64,000 nt of DNA from Liolophura sinensis (Eukaryota; Mollusca; Polyplacophora; Chitonida; Chitonidae). Under the pieces are notes generated by a model. The model saw only the letters and a list, made by a program, of their open reading frames with translations. It did not search any database and was not told where the DNA came from. Of this stretch, positions 27,001 to 32,827 are shown one piece after another; within the stretch, counting starts at the first letter, position 1, and every line of letters starts with the position of its first letter. The stretch is taken from contig NC_088303.1 of NCBI RefSeq assembly GCF_032854445.1, forward strand, positions 19,911,501-19,975,500, read 5' to 3'. The position numbers and the translations under genes are program-made.

Positions 27001-27605
27001 AGACCCAGGAGTCTCTCACCAATGCGGTGGCTATGAGTTCAAGTCCAGCTCATGCTGGCTTCCTCTTCGGCTGTTCGTGGGAAGGTGTGTCAGCAACCTG
27101 CGGATGGTCGTGGGTTTCCCCGGGCTCTGGCCAGTTTCCACCCACCACAATGCTGGCCGCGGTCATATAAGTGAAATACCAATAAAATAAATAAATTGCT
27201 GTATTCACACAGCTTAGTACATTATCCAGTAGAGCAAATGACCTAAACTTTGGCCCATGAATAAGCTACACATTTTACATGATTCAACTGGAGATCCAGA
27301 AAGATCTTAGAAAGATTAGATTTGAAAGGTTTTGAGGTTGATTTGATGATATTATGTACATTTCAACACCAAAAGTCAATATTTCATGACATTTATTTGC
27401 CTGTAAAAATGAAAGTTTGGGATGAAATTTTAGGTCATTTCATGTATTTGCCATACTCATAATTCAATCTGTCATACACTTACGGGTCTCTTATCATTTT
27501 ACAGCCAACTGAGTTGGTCAGTCTACAGTCATCCTGGGCTGATGGGATCTGAGCATGTGTGCTCATAATGAGCACAGTGGCCCCTAGTAACAGTCCCACC
27601 CACAT
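1..27605 (-). CDS. Mcr: Mcr-like alpha-2-macroglobulin/CD109/TEP family protein, 31 coding exons, 3' end beyond window
   Basis: Large secreted or cell-surface protein of the alpha-2-macroglobulin / CD109 / thioester-protein family. In coding order the exons give a signal peptide (residues 1-19), MG1 and MG2 (RTSVFIQMSKPIYRQGQT), MG3-MG6, an LDLa module at about residues 679-718, MG7 (YVVRGEQVGFRVTVFNYWF), a CUB part (YYHTPYLIDL) and the TED with GSAEQ at about residue 999. About 1,320 residues are visible; family members usually have 1,400-1,800, so MG8 and the C terminus are missing to the left. Known: Drosophila Mcr/Tep6 also carries LDLa and lacks the thioester cysteine, and acts at septate junctions and in phagocytosis. 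Inferred: orthology to Mcr, and no covalent target binding. Annotation pipelines may call it CD109-like. The exon chain is phase-consistent except at the exon 5/6 join and inside exon 8. Confidence 0.88.
79..424. other. Intron sequence, no further feature seen
   Basis: Intron between exons 31 and 30 of the Mcr-like gene. Apart from the minisatellite that follows, I see no coding potential or recognisable repeat. Confidence 0.5.
425..1001. repeat. About 21-bp minisatellite, roughly 25 copies, overlapping an exon donor site
   Basis: The plus-strand unit is close to TGTGTGACATGTTTATACCTG, with GGTTT, GCTG and CAG variants. It runs unbroken to the end of exon 30; the exon's own last bases and donor fit the unit. 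Confidence 0.93.
995..1230 (-). CDS. Mcr-like exon 30: TED
   Basis: 236 nt; acceptor TTGTTTTCAG, donor GTAAAACC. Encodes AYAVHTTAYALMAHI and RNYNGGFVSTQ, the ...GGF.STQDT signature near the TED end. The last bases, CACACAG followed by GTAAAACC, are also the repeat unit of the adjacent minisatellite. Confidence 0.94.
2331..2514 (-). CDS. Mcr-like exon 29: TED
   Basis: 184 nt; acceptor TGCCCACAG, donor GTAAGT. Encodes AASYLTNQVINIDPEKNIF and HLAITAYALSLT, the (A)...L......D....LA..AYAL toroid helices. Ends in phase 1. Confidence 0.93.
2570..2905. repeat. About 33-bp degenerate intronic minisatellite
   Basis: Imperfect repeats of ACAAGACCAGATGGCATGCT with variable spacers, between exons 28 and 29 of the Mcr-like gene. 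At least eight recognisable units. Confidence 0.75.
3081..3179 (-). CDS. Mcr-like exon 28: TED
   Basis: 99 nt, phase 0-0; acceptor ACCTGTAG, donor GTGAGT. Encodes DPIPLTAYVLIAL, the ...LTAY.L.AL helix of the TED. Confidence 0.93.
3780..4258. repeat. Head-to-head pair of SINE family A copies
   Basis: A minus-oriented copy (3780-4012, starting with the TTTATTTATTTGATTGGTGT tail) abuts a plus-oriented copy (4012-4258, tRNA-like head GCCTCCGTGGCTGAG and AAATAAATAAATA tail). The result is a roughly 480-bp imperfect palindrome in the intron between exons 27 and 28. The core CCACCATAATGCTG is the recurring signature of this family and may belong to the MetaSINE group described from bivalves (inference). 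Confidence 0.88.
4279..4453 (-). CDS. Mcr-like exon 27: TED
   Basis: 175 nt; acceptor TTTTTTTTTCAG, donor GTGAGT. Encodes WLTAFVAKTL, the conserved WLTAFV.K.F helix of the TED, then a cysteine-containing helix pair. Confidence 0.94.
4723..4801 (-). CDS. Mcr-like exon 26: TED
   Basis: 79 nt; acceptor GTATTTCAG, donor GTCAGT. Encodes YQRQLSYMTKEGGVKMFQ, the family's GYQ.QL.Y....G....F helix. Ends two bases into a Trp codon finished by exon 27. Confidence 0.92.
4840..5152 (-). repeat. SINE-like element, family B relative
   Basis: Minus orientation: starts with TTTTACGTTGTACTTAAGAG and TTCAGTCATATGATGAC and ends at a tRNA-like region (TTTGATCCTGAG ... CTAACCATTAGGCC). It resembles the elements at 11.2, 34.3, 44.7, 45.6 and 62.3 kb. 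Confidence 0.75.
5508..5696 (-). CDS. Mcr-like exon 25: TED start with degenerate thioester motif
   Basis: 189 nt; acceptor GCATTACAG, donor GTAGGT. Encodes RRPYGSAEQNMFNFAYSLL. In active family members the same place reads PYGCGEQNM; here Cys is Ser and Gly is Ala (complement of 5614-5628), so no Cys-Gln thioester can form. The flanking YG..EQNM is conserved, so alignment is secure. Confidence 0.95.
6087..6258 (-). CDS. Mcr-like exon 24: CUB part before TED
   Basis: 172 nt; acceptor TTGATTACAG, donor GTAGGT. Encodes YDGVPNYYHTPYLIDL and IPDLNVIVPE (VP.....GS), the CUB strands that flank the TED insertion. Ends in phase 1. Confidence 0.93.
7050..7184 (-). CDS. Mcr-like exon 23: MG7 end / CUB start
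   Basis: 135 nt, phase 0-0; acceptor GTTTTACAG, donor GTATTG. Encodes PGESKDIYMPVVPTKWN, followed by ITISATSYLASDVVTKTL, the ...I...A......D.V.K.L.V strand leading into CUB. Confidence 0.92.
7628..7780 (-). repeat. SINE family A, partial
   Basis: Minus-oriented tail, core (GGCCAGCTTTATGGTGGGAG) and part of the body; the tRNA head is missing. Confidence 0.85.
8094..8210 (-). CDS. Mcr-like exon 22: MG7
   Basis: 117 nt, phase 0-0; acceptor CTGTTTTTAG, donor GTGAGT. Encodes VLVKLHGSPNYNFV and SGGDHETIVF, matching the MG7 strands. Confidence 0.9.
8395..9905. repeat. 82-bp minisatellite built of two 41-bp half-units, with shorter units at one end
   Basis: About 1.5 kb of alternating half-units: CCATCCATAAAGTCTTAGTT... 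and CCATCCACAAACCAGTAGTT.... From about 9,680 the units shorten to about 36-38 bp (CTACAAACCCTTAGTTGACC). The array lies in the intron between exons 21 and 22, about 30 bp from exon 21. Long ORFs across it are repeat artefacts. Confidence 0.95.
9938..10057 (-). CDS. Mcr-like exon 21: MG7 start
   Basis: 120 nt, phase 0-0; acceptor TTGACAG, donor GTAAGG. Encodes YVVRGEQVGFRVTVFNYW, the P.SVVRGE.......V.NY. hallmark of MG7. Its NYWF-coding 15-mer (9955-9969) also occurs in the 82-bp minisatellite of the next intron. Confidence 0.95.
10386..10503 (-). CDS. Mcr-like exon 20: MG6 end
   Basis: 118 nt; acceptor CCCTTGTAG, donor GTGAGT. Encodes VPRYPLTWVVNGFSLSQEKG, equivalent to the P.T.T.W...A...S...G motif ending MG6. 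Confidence 0.94.
11065..11173 (-). CDS. Mcr-like exon 19: post-LDLa linker
   Basis: 109 nt; acceptor TACTTGTAG, donor GTAAGA. Completes the sixth LDLa cysteine, then encodes a charged linker with RRKPLDR and FYDDSSWLWKEKFV, the family's ...WLW/F segment where MG6 resumes. Confidence 0.92.
11220..11570 (-). repeat. SINE-like element, family B relative
   Basis: Carries TTTTTCAGTCATATGATGAT near one end and TTTGATCCTGGG (a B-box-like tRNA remnant) at the other, as in the copy at 4.8-5.15 kb. Confidence 0.72.
11885..12001 (-). CDS. Mcr-like exon 18: LDL-receptor class A module
   Basis: The whole exon is one LDLa module with six cysteines spaced C-x7-C-x5-C-x6-C-x5-C-x9-C; the last cysteine codon is split with exon 19. 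The calcium-binding acidic end is present as CPEDWADEQGC. It sits where A2M carries its bait region. Known: Drosophila Mcr has LDLa at this place, whereas typical A2M, CD109 and C3 proteins do not. Acceptor TTTGTAG, donor GTAAGC; 117 nt. Confidence 0.93.
12483..12531 (-). CDS. Mcr-like exon 17: AGLTVLTDA segment
   Basis: 49 nt; acceptor TGATTTCAG, donor GTAAGT. Encodes HAGLTVLTDADVTTLG, the conserved (S/A)GL.VLTDA segment just before the bait region in A2M/TEP proteins. Ends in phase 1. Confidence 0.9.
12848..12985 (-). CDS. Mcr-like exon 16: MG6 / pre-bait
   Basis: 138 nt, phase 0-0; acceptor TGTTGTCAG, donor GTAAGTTT. Encodes VIDELLTYDW and NGYGVDANRTFF, leading to the FxxxGL..LTD segment continued in exon 17. 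Confidence 0.88.
13232..13381 (-). CDS. Mcr-like exon 15: MG6
   Basis: 150 nt, phase 0-0; acceptor TTTGTCACCAG, donor GTAACT. Encodes ISLRFN, then GSYAAFSAIPYDLY, equivalent to the S..A..AVD...LL stretch that precedes the bait region. Confidence 0.9.
13761..13949 (-). CDS. Mcr-like exon 14: MG5
   Basis: 189 nt, phase 0-0; acceptor CATGCATAG, donor GTAGGTAC. Encodes FSIALSRDMVPSARIIVFYI, the family motif (..M.P.A.L.VYY...) of MG5, then EEIVVDVLNFFVNG. Confidence 0.93.
14395..14540. repeat. About 20-bp tandem repeat (AAAGAAACACAAAACAGATG)
   Basis: Four good copies plus degenerate flanks in the intron between exons 13 and 14. It creates long but meaningless minus-strand ORFs. Confidence 0.85.
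14803..14874. repeat. 15-bp tandem repeat (ACAGGTAAGAAGTAC) x5
   Basis: Near-perfect copies. Each contains CAGGTAAG, a consensus 5' splice site on the plus strand, antisense to the host gene. Confidence 0.93.
14886..14948 (-). CDS. Mcr-like exon 13: MG5
   Basis: 63 nt, phase 0-0; acceptor TTGTTCCAG, donor GTAATT. Encodes VNQYAIFHVKTSLYVPKIYY. A 15-bp tandem repeat begins 12 nt into the following intron. Confidence 0.88.
15305..15440 (-). repeat. SINE family A, diverged fragment
   Basis: Shows the ATTTATTTATTTATT tail, ACTTATACAACGGCTGCCA and ACATTATGGTGG core, and the GGAAACCCATAACCATCCAC body segment. Confidence 0.7.
15647..15757 (-). CDS. Mcr-like exon 12: MG4-MG5
   Basis: 111 nt, phase 0-0; acceptor ATACTAAG, donor GTAAGG. 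Encodes ATYDG followed by HSPSRSYISVTT, the SPS..Y/F... strand that begins MG5 in this family. Confidence 0.9.
16117..16299 (-). CDS. Mcr-like exon 11: MG4
   Basis: 183 nt, phase 0-0; acceptor CTTGGCAG, donor GTAAG. Encodes VAISHADGTPV at the start and LPVNGLATFAFEV (the G.A.F.. strand of MG4) near the end, separated by a Ser/Gly-rich loop. Confidence 0.92.
16832..17062 (-). CDS. Mcr-like exon 10: MG3-MG4
   Basis: 231 nt in phase 0; acceptor TTGACAG, donor GTAAGTG. Encodes FEGRINIYFSREDLL, then MG4 with SVKWVGDNIRTFKPGSVFT, the family pattern (F.PG..F...V). One of the longest exons and fully open. Confidence 0.93.
17147..17402 (+). repeat. SINE family A, near full length
   Basis: tRNA-like head GGTGCCTCTGTGGCC, B-box-like GTGAGTTCAAGTCC, CCACCATAATGCTGGC core and CAAATAAATCAA tail. 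Lies in the intron between exons 9 and 10. Confidence 0.88.
18056..18179 (-). CDS. Mcr-like exon 9: MG3
   Basis: 124 nt; acceptor GATTCCAG, donor GTAAGATT. Encodes HTSGRAVVGNATIRVTIVP, the G(K/R)(P/A)V.G.. strand pair of MG3, then an aromatic-rich segment (YDWRNPYFYP). Phase in and out agrees with exons 8 and 10. Confidence 0.92.
18352..18452 (-). repeat. SINE family A, tail and core fragment
   Basis: Contains ATTTATTTATCTATTTCATT and CAGCATTATGGTAGGAGG. Confidence 0.8.
18850..18990 (+). repeat. SINE family A, 3' half
   Basis: Carries CATGGGTTTCCCCTGGGC, ACCATAATGCTGTCC and a CAAATAAATAAAA tail; the tRNA head is absent. Confidence 0.82.
19197..19281 (-). CDS. Mcr-like exon 8: MG3 start, frame broken internally
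   Basis: The exon opens in frame with WEPRYDVNVT and closes in the same frame with GIEGIINA, as expected for early MG3. Between them the frame runs into TGA (complement of 19229-19231). The family-like peptide PPYVMDDAL sits in a different frame of the same stretch. Two indels that cancel each other explain this: sequencing or assembly error, or a genuine allele. Acceptor CTGTGACAG, donor GTAAGTG. Confidence 0.8.
19562..19680. mobile_element. MITE-like element with GGGGCCACTTTCACAAA terminal inverted repeats
   Basis: Begins GGGGCCACTTTCACAAA and ends TTTGTGAAAGAGGCCCCT, an inverted repeat of about 17 bp with one mismatch around about 85 bp. A second copy lies at 45,149-45,288. No coding capacity. 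Confidence 0.72.
20188..20227 (-). CDS. Mcr-like exon 7: MG2/MG3 junction
   Basis: Very short 40-nt exon: acceptor TTCTTGCAG, donor GTAAGTATT. Encodes GYNYMKEFRVIEF, equivalent to the family's F.V.EY(VLP) linker at the start of MG3. Phase 0 in, phase 1 out. Confidence 0.88.
20480..20552 (-). CDS. Mcr-like exon 6: MG2
   Basis: A strong pyrimidine tract and TTTAG acceptor precede 73 nt that end in a GTAAGTC donor. The open frame reads ESKFCISRPANVWHMKIKV, matching the strands that close MG2 (usually ...W.I.V). Two cysteines are present. The start needs 2 nt from the previous exon, whereas exon 5 as drawn supplies 1. Confidence 0.82.
20831..22252. mobile_element. Foldback element with about 140-bp inverted ends and 156-bp internal repeats
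   Basis: Left end 20,831-20,968 and right end about 22,118-22,252 are inverted copies (for example TTCTAGATAGCATAAAATC versus its complement). Inside are about five left-arm copies of a 156-bp repeat and two to three inverted right-arm copies. No ORF is visible, so it is non-autonomous. The repeat length recalls the pearl/Helitron-type elements of bivalves (inference). It sits in the intron between Mcr-like exons 5 and 6. Confidence 0.88.
20985..21735 (+). repeat. 156-bp tandem repeat, about 5 copies
   Basis: The CGCTGTTA site recurs at 20,985, 21,141, 21,297 and 21,453, exactly 156 bp apart, with a fifth degraded copy from about 21,603. Three units contain CCACTAGGGGGCGC (21,130, 21,286, 21,442). 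Confidence 0.95.
22432..22512 (-). repeat. SINE family A, tail and core fragment
   Basis: Short minus-oriented piece with TTTATTTGATTAGTGTTTTA and CAGCGTTATGGTGGGAG. Confidence 0.75.
23004..23055 (-). CDS. Mcr-like exon 5: MG2, probable GC donor
   Basis: Acceptor TTGTTTTAG, then codons DPSGFAVRRWLGQQTNA, the family DPxG turn of MG2. No GT donor exists at the end; the best site is CAG followed by GCATGT, a possible GC-AG intron. With that donor the exon ends in phase 1 and does not join exon 6 in frame. Either a small exon is missed, the donor is wrong, or one base is missing. The coding identity is well supported; the 3' boundary is not. Confidence 0.75.
23129..23195 (-). repeat. SINE family A tail fragment
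   Basis: TTATTTATTTATTTGATTGA followed by a diverged TGTTTTACTCTATACTCAAG; nothing recognisable beyond. Confidence 0.55.
23688..23911 (-). repeat. SINE family A, near full length with internal deletion
   Basis: GATTGGTGTTTTACGCCGTA at the tail side, a shortened core, then ACGGCCGACGAGAAAGCC and the tRNA head complement GCTAACCGACTGAGCG. Confidence 0.88.
24118..24325 (-). repeat. SINE family A, partial
   Basis: Tail (ATTTATTTGATTGGCGTTTT), diverged core and the CCAGCATGAGCTGGACTTGA segment; head truncated. It ends about 140 bp from exon 4. Confidence 0.83.
24464..24534 (-). CDS. Mcr-like exon 4: MG2
   Basis: 71-nt exon between acceptor TGTTACAG and donor GTGAGT. It continues MG2 as VRFRIIPILPNMMPSHG, the expected sequence after PIYRQGQT. 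Ends in phase 0. A 25-27-bp satellite of about 1 kb fills most of the intron between exons 3 and 4. Confidence 0.9.
24895..25955. repeat. 23-27-bp minisatellite with 202-bp higher-order period
   Basis: About 40 units of CAGATCATGGGGCTA(TA)GGAAACTGT(G/A) in 23-, 25- and 27-bp forms, in the intron between exons 3 and 4. The left two thirds repeats as blocks of about 202 bp (for example 25,030 and 25,232); the right end is diverged. Confidence 0.95.
25968..26208 (-). repeat. SINE family A, near full length
   Basis: Tail TATTTATTTATTTAGTTATT, diverged core (GCGAGCACTATTGTGGTTGG) and head complement CGCTAACCACCGAAGCCCC; abuts the minisatellite. Confidence 0.83.
26235..26403 (-). CDS. Mcr-like exon 3: end of MG1, start of MG2
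   Basis: Encodes LTPGQYKLRVIG followed by the family hallmark VFIQMSKPIYRQGQT at the MG1/MG2 boundary. Acceptor CACCCCCAG, donor GTAATG; 169 nt, ending after 1 nt of a glycine codon. The next exon supplies the remaining two bases in frame. Confidence 0.93.
26602..26785 (-). CDS. Mcr-like exon 2: MG1 domain
   Basis: Acceptor TTTCCAG before 26785 and donor GTGAGT after 26602; 184 nt. It completes the split proline codon of exon 1 and encodes TYLVLAPRKIRPQQVINVFA, the typical opening beta strand of MG1 in A2M/TEP proteins. Ends in phase 0. Confidence 0.92.
26998..27197 (+). repeat. SINE family A, head-truncated
   Basis: GACCCAGGAGTCTCTCACC, GAGTTCAAGTCCAGCTC, CCACCACAATGCTGGCC and tail AATAAAATAAATAAA. 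Confidence 0.87.
27484..27605 (-). CDS. Mcr-like exon 1: start codon and signal peptide
   Basis: The ATG at 27605 opens MWVGLLLGATVLIMSTHAQ, a clear signal peptide with likely cleavage after THA. The exon then encodes a short cysteine-containing stretch and ends before a consensus donor (GTAAGTG at 27483). A 3' splice site (TTTATTTTCGCAG) lies 9 nt upstream of the ATG, with its AG at 27615-27616, so a noncoding 5' exon must lie further right. Ends in phase 2. Confidence 0.9.
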
Positions 27606-27619
27606 GGCTTGACGCTGCG

Positions 27620-28990
27620 AAAATAAAGAAAAATTGATACATACAATAAAGCTGTCATCATAGTACACATCATAATATGATAAGGAATTAAAATATGGAA
27701 TTCAAAGGTTTGGAGATCTGGAACTTGAATAACAATGTTTTGAAACTTAATTACTGATTTCACGTAACCAGTCTTATTCTGTTAGGAAAAGAAATGACAA
27801 AAAAGTGAAACTCATTGATAGTTATTGACTGATATGGCTTCAGTGAGTGATAACACTGTTTGCACAGTAATACAAAACCTTTGAGGTCAGGAAATAATGT
27901 AAGAACAATCCAGCTATTGGAGAGCCAATGGCACAAATAAATCACGAGGGTTAGTCACAACTTTCCAATATCAGCAATTACTGCGGCAGTCTGATATTGA
28001 GGTATACATAAAATGCTGGATTTGTTTGCTTGTGTGTCAGGCAGGTGGGGTGGAGGCTTGGAGTACAGGAGAGAGGAGAAATTTCTGAACTTGTTAGAAA
28101 GAACATAAATGTTACAAAACTATTTTTTTTTGCCAAGTTAACAACTGTAATCTGAGATGTTATAATTGCAAGAAAAAAAAATAATTCAATTTGTACAAAC
28201 ATTATTATCAGTTTTGTTTACCCTCCTTTGATAAGTACTCTATAAAAATGTGAAATAATTCTGTCTTTTAAAAAGAACAATTAATTTTGTCAGAATTTGT
28301 CAAAATGTATTGAGTGACTGATTGTGATATGTAGAGTGCAGGAAAAAGTGGCGTACTTTACAGTGTATTCTGTATGGATAAAGAAAACTAATATCACATA
28401 AAGGTAGATGATGGTCTTTCTCAGTATGCCGAGACACAATCTGAGTAAAATTCATATATTCATCAAATATAACATTAATTCCATCAGTACTCTCAAGGAA
28501 ATGTCTGCATATATGATTCTGAACACCAATATGATGGAGCCTGGTTCACATTTGATCCCACATCCAAACTTGCTTACAGAATTTGTTATGTTTATTGATG
28601 TCTCTTCTCAGTATTTTATGGAGAGAACATCTTCAGCATTAACTAGTTACAATATAAGAATGACTTTTTCTGTCAATAGGGTTGCAGGTTAAGATTTACA
28701 GTTTGTAAAGATTGCATTAGTTGAAGGCAAATTGTTTCCACAGATCTTCATGCCCAACCGCACAAGACAGCAAAGGTTGTCCACTAAACTGTCACAATGA
28801 ACAATGAGAAACGCTGAATCCCCAAAATTCCTACCCGTCTCAGAATGGGATTGAACCCACATCCCCTGTCAGTAAGCCTACCATCATGTATGTACATTAT
28901 GTACGGACTGTAATATTAATTCAATTAAATTAAATATCGCATGTGGCAATATCTGACAATGGCCATATTAGTCAGATCCATAGATTTAGG
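27620..28990. other. Region upstream of the Mcr-like exon 1, no gene recognised
   Basis: By splice logic this is part of the first intron of the Mcr-like gene. AT-rich; short ORFs without recognisable protein features. I see no repeat family here. Confidence 0.4.
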
Positions 28991-29152
28991 AAGAATTTGA
29001 AATCAGGCCATCTCATTTCCATTTTTCTCCTATTTTCCTGCACTGTACATATGTTATTTTATGGGAATAGGGCGTCACACCCTGAGACACACCCTTGCTA
29101 AACCTATGATCAGATCACCGTGCACTGCCCAGGTTTAATTTAGCTGAATTGG

Positions 29153-29193
<41 letters not shown>
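29153..29193. repeat. (TA)n microsatellite
   Basis: About 40 bp of nearly pure TA dinucleotide. Confidence 0.95.
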
Positions 29194-29196
<3 letters not shown>

Positions 29197-29604
29197 AATG
29201 TGATCCAATATAACATATAACCAGGATATTTACACATATATTAAAGTCAACATATTCATAAAGATATTCATCATTTACACAAATAAAATGCTTTTAAACA
29301 TTATTTCTATGAATTAAAATGATAATGTGTTTATATGAACCATGGAGGTATATACAGAAGGGGGGAACAACTCAAGCTCTTCAGTGTTCAATGTAAAATA
29401 CAGACACAGCAGGACTTGGGCTTTGTTTTGACAGGGGATTAGCCTGTCTGCCTTGTGACAGGTCTTTGCACATGTGCTCTCAAGACTATAGCGGCTTTTG
29501 ACACCTCAGAATGCACCCCAGTTGTGCGTTGCTTGCCTCACATGTATTTCAAATGCTCAATTTTCTCAATTTTTAATCATCATTTAAAAAAAACAAGCTC
29601 CGGG

Positions 29605-29790
29605 GTTCATTTATTTATTTATGTATTTGATTGGTGTTTTACTCTGCACTCAAGAATATTTCACCTATACGACGGCGGCCAGCATTATGGTGGGAGGAAA
29701 CCGGGCAGAGCCCGAGGAAAACCTATGACCATCCACAGGTTGCTGGAAGACCTTCCCACTTATGGCCGAAGAGGAAGCCAGCCGGGGTTC
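29605..29790 (-). repeat. SINE family A, partial
   Basis: Well-preserved tail and core (GGCCAGCATTATGGTGGGAG) with ACGACGGCGG; tRNA head missing after GAGGAAGCCAGC. Confidence 0.88.
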
Positions 29791-30763
29791 ATAATCCTTC
29801 AGCACCAAGTAAATGGCACAAACTAATGCTACCAGCAAAACATAACTTTAGTGCACTATGTACATCGGAAAAATATGAGAAAACAAAAAATGTTCCAATA
29901 GCTCAATAAATATAGCTGTCTTTTATATACTATATTTTCCGATACAATAGCCCTATAGAAGTAATTAACATCCTAACATGCCCACTTAGACGCACAAATA
30001 GAACCTTACTACATGTTTGTTGTGCACAGAATTTGGAGTTGATGCTTTTTACTCAAAGTAAGTGTGCATGACGGCACCCCTTTCGAGGAGGTGTGCCCTA
30101 AGACCCACTCGTGCACTCGTGAACGCCTCCTACCATGTATACATGTACCTCCTCCATGATATAAACCATGCAATAGCTGAAGTTTAATACCATGGCGGGT
30201 ATTCTGACTCAAACAAGTCTGAATGCTATTTGTAGTTGTCATTTGTATGGTTATAGTTTATACACCTTTATTTACCTGTAAATAAACTATACTTTTCTAC
30301 ATCTATATATACCCCCTCAGACTCAACCATGGCCAAACGCTATCACTTCCGGCAGTGATCTCCATAACTTCACATGTGCCTCTCATATTTTAATTAGTAG
30401 ACTGGAACAGCTGCTTTTCGTAAACCAATCCTGGATTACAATTCTCTTGGATTTATGCATTCTTTGATGTTATATATCATGACAGTAAGTGTACTTAATT
30501 TGGTAAACTATAATCCCGCCACTCACTTATCAAGGTGAGCGTCCATATAGCGGCGGCCATTTTGTGTTACCTGTAATCAGTGTGTCACCGTCGTAAAACT
30601 TTTATTATCCTATTTCGTTTGTTAGATCAGTTACAGTATTGTCCGTAGATTTCCAGTGAACTTAACCCCTTCCAACTTTTCTGGACCGATAGATCTATGT
30701 TTTTGAGCATAAAGAGATAACATATATCGACAGGTGTGTTATGTGAATATATACAGTTCTTAC

Positions 30764-30900
30764 CTGTTCTCAGGGATAGCGTCCTATTTGAATACCTGAG
30801 CGATGACTATCGAGTAAATGAGGTCACGGACTAAGGACAGGTAACTTTGACCGACCGCCAGATGGCGCTATGGTTTTTATGCTCCAGGTGACACACAAAA
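30764..30900 (-). promoter_or_regulatory. Candidate noncoding first exon / promoter area of the Mcr-like gene
   Basis: On the minus strand GAGAACAG is followed by GTAAGAAC, a near-perfect 5' splice site (exon end at 30,764). Exon 1 of the Mcr-like gene has an acceptor 9 nt before its ATG, so a 5' UTR exon upstream is required; this is the best donor I noticed. The right boundary is unknown. A CTCF-like core lies at 30,855-30,868. Confidence 0.35.
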
Positions 30901-32107
30901 TGTATGAATCATAGATATTTTTCTTGGACCAGCTAGTACAGGTATACATGTATAGACAAGCCCTTGGATCACTGGCTCCGGTATGCAGAAATAAGAGCAA
31001 AATGCTGAGGTTTTCCATATTTTAAATACCATAAATATTTTCTGTAAAAATATTATACTGACGAATTAAACAGGTACTGCCACTAATCCAAAAATGTCGA
31101 AATACATAAATTCAAGTGTATAAGCATCAGTGACTGTATTATTTATTACGCCACGCACGAAAGGGAAAAAGGGATTTTACAACAGCAAAGAAAAAAAGGA
31201 ATGAATTAATAAATTAATTTATAATAAATAAACGAAACAAAAAAAGGCTATTGCGTAGATGTTGCTCTGCTTTCATACCATTATTGACAGCGTGGGACGT
31301 CGCAAAAATTACAATATGTATGTTAATATTTGTATTCCGCGGTCTTCTCACTTGAAGGCGGCAAAAAGGTGTGTCTTAACACACTTATACATTACTTATA
31401 CATCTGTATATGGTAAAGCTATCAACACGTGTGGATTAATTCTCAGCTTACAGGTGGTAACTTTTCTATAGCGATCCTTTCATTTCCTTTCATTCTTTAT
31501 TCATAGCATATAATGTACAAAAATAATATTAATAATAAACCTTGTCCTCCAGAAGTTTTTAACCGACATAACTATAAATTAGTAAGAATATAACATTGCC
31601 AGGATTAATAAAATGTATATACAAAGATGTTAAATGTATACAATAATTTTTTGGTTTCACAGACATGCATAAATAAAGCCGTGCACGTTCTCCATTCCGT
31701 GTAAATTTAGACATAAACATATATCAAAATGGAAACGTATACGTAAATAATTTATAACTATACAAATAAAAACGTATACAAAGGTATTAAACCTTAAGAT
31801 GAAAATTAAAAAAAAACTATGAGAAAGTGTTAAACCTTAACGCTGACTCCGTGAGCTGTCACACAGTGGTCTATCATTATACCAGAAGGCGACATTCAGC
31901 AGAGTTTACAAATGTAGCATCGCATTCATGAATGGTCGATAACTATATAAACAAATTTAGGATTATAATATCAACATACATGTATGCCATATAATAAATA
32001 TAAATAAGGATTATGGTGACCATTCTCTATAGTAACATTTGTCTGTCGTATTCTCACACTGGAAAAGAGCGATGCCTTATTAGTATATAAGCTATAACAT
32101 CGATAAG

Positions 32108-32292
32108 TGGTTAGTTTGCCAGCTCGGCACAATGAGACCCTCACCATTGCGGTCAAATCCAGCTCTGGCTACATGGCTCCCTCTCTGGTTGTATGTTTGA
32201 AGGTCTATCAGCAACATGTGGATGAACTAGAGATTTCTCACGGCTCTACCCTGTTTCCTCCCACCAAAGGCAATCAAATAAATAAACAAATA
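32108..32292 (+). repeat. SINE family A, diverged
   Basis: Head-like GTGGTTAGTTTGCCAGCTCG, CCTCCCACCA and tail AATCAAATAAATAAACAAAT. Confidence 0.72.
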
Positions 32293-32384
32293 GCTAAGCA
32301 TTGGGGCTCTGTGTTCATCCATCCCATGAATATACATACCTGTATATACGCTATTAACAATAATTCAGCTTATACATGGATGTA

Positions 32385-32525
32385 ATTGAGTGGTGTTAAC
32401 ACCGTATTCATCAGTGTTTCATTTATACGACAACGGGGAGTTTTAATTACTGGAGGGGGCACGGGAGTAAATCACCTGGATGTCAGACAACGGCCTGGCA
32501 TTCCCAACCAAGGCTGTGACATGAT
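32385..32525 (-). repeat. SINE-like element, family related to 40.19-40.40 kb
   Basis: Shares GGTGTTAACACCGTATTCA, TTTCATTTATACGACAACGG and a CCTGGCA...TGGCC-type body with the 40.2-kb element, in the same orientation. Lacks the CCAGCATTATGG core of family A. Confidence 0.55.
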
Positions 32526-32827
32526 ATAAAACTACATGCAGCCGTGTCTCAAAGAGCTAAAGTCTTCTATGATGCCCCAATGCCATGCACCAACCCCGAA
32601 TGAGTTACGGATGTCCCTGGTTTGAAAAAGCATGGTTATTCGGGACAAACCTTGGCTCTTTCTCCATGAGTGGAGGGAAATGCATTCTCATTTGTCGTGA
32701 TTTTTGTGTTTTGAAACTGTTTAACTGTTTGGTGTTTTGAACTAGGGCGTTCGTTTGAGGAATGGATGGTATTTGTGGTTGCCTGACAGGATTAACCCTA
32801 CCACGGTATGCCGGTACAGCTGATGGC

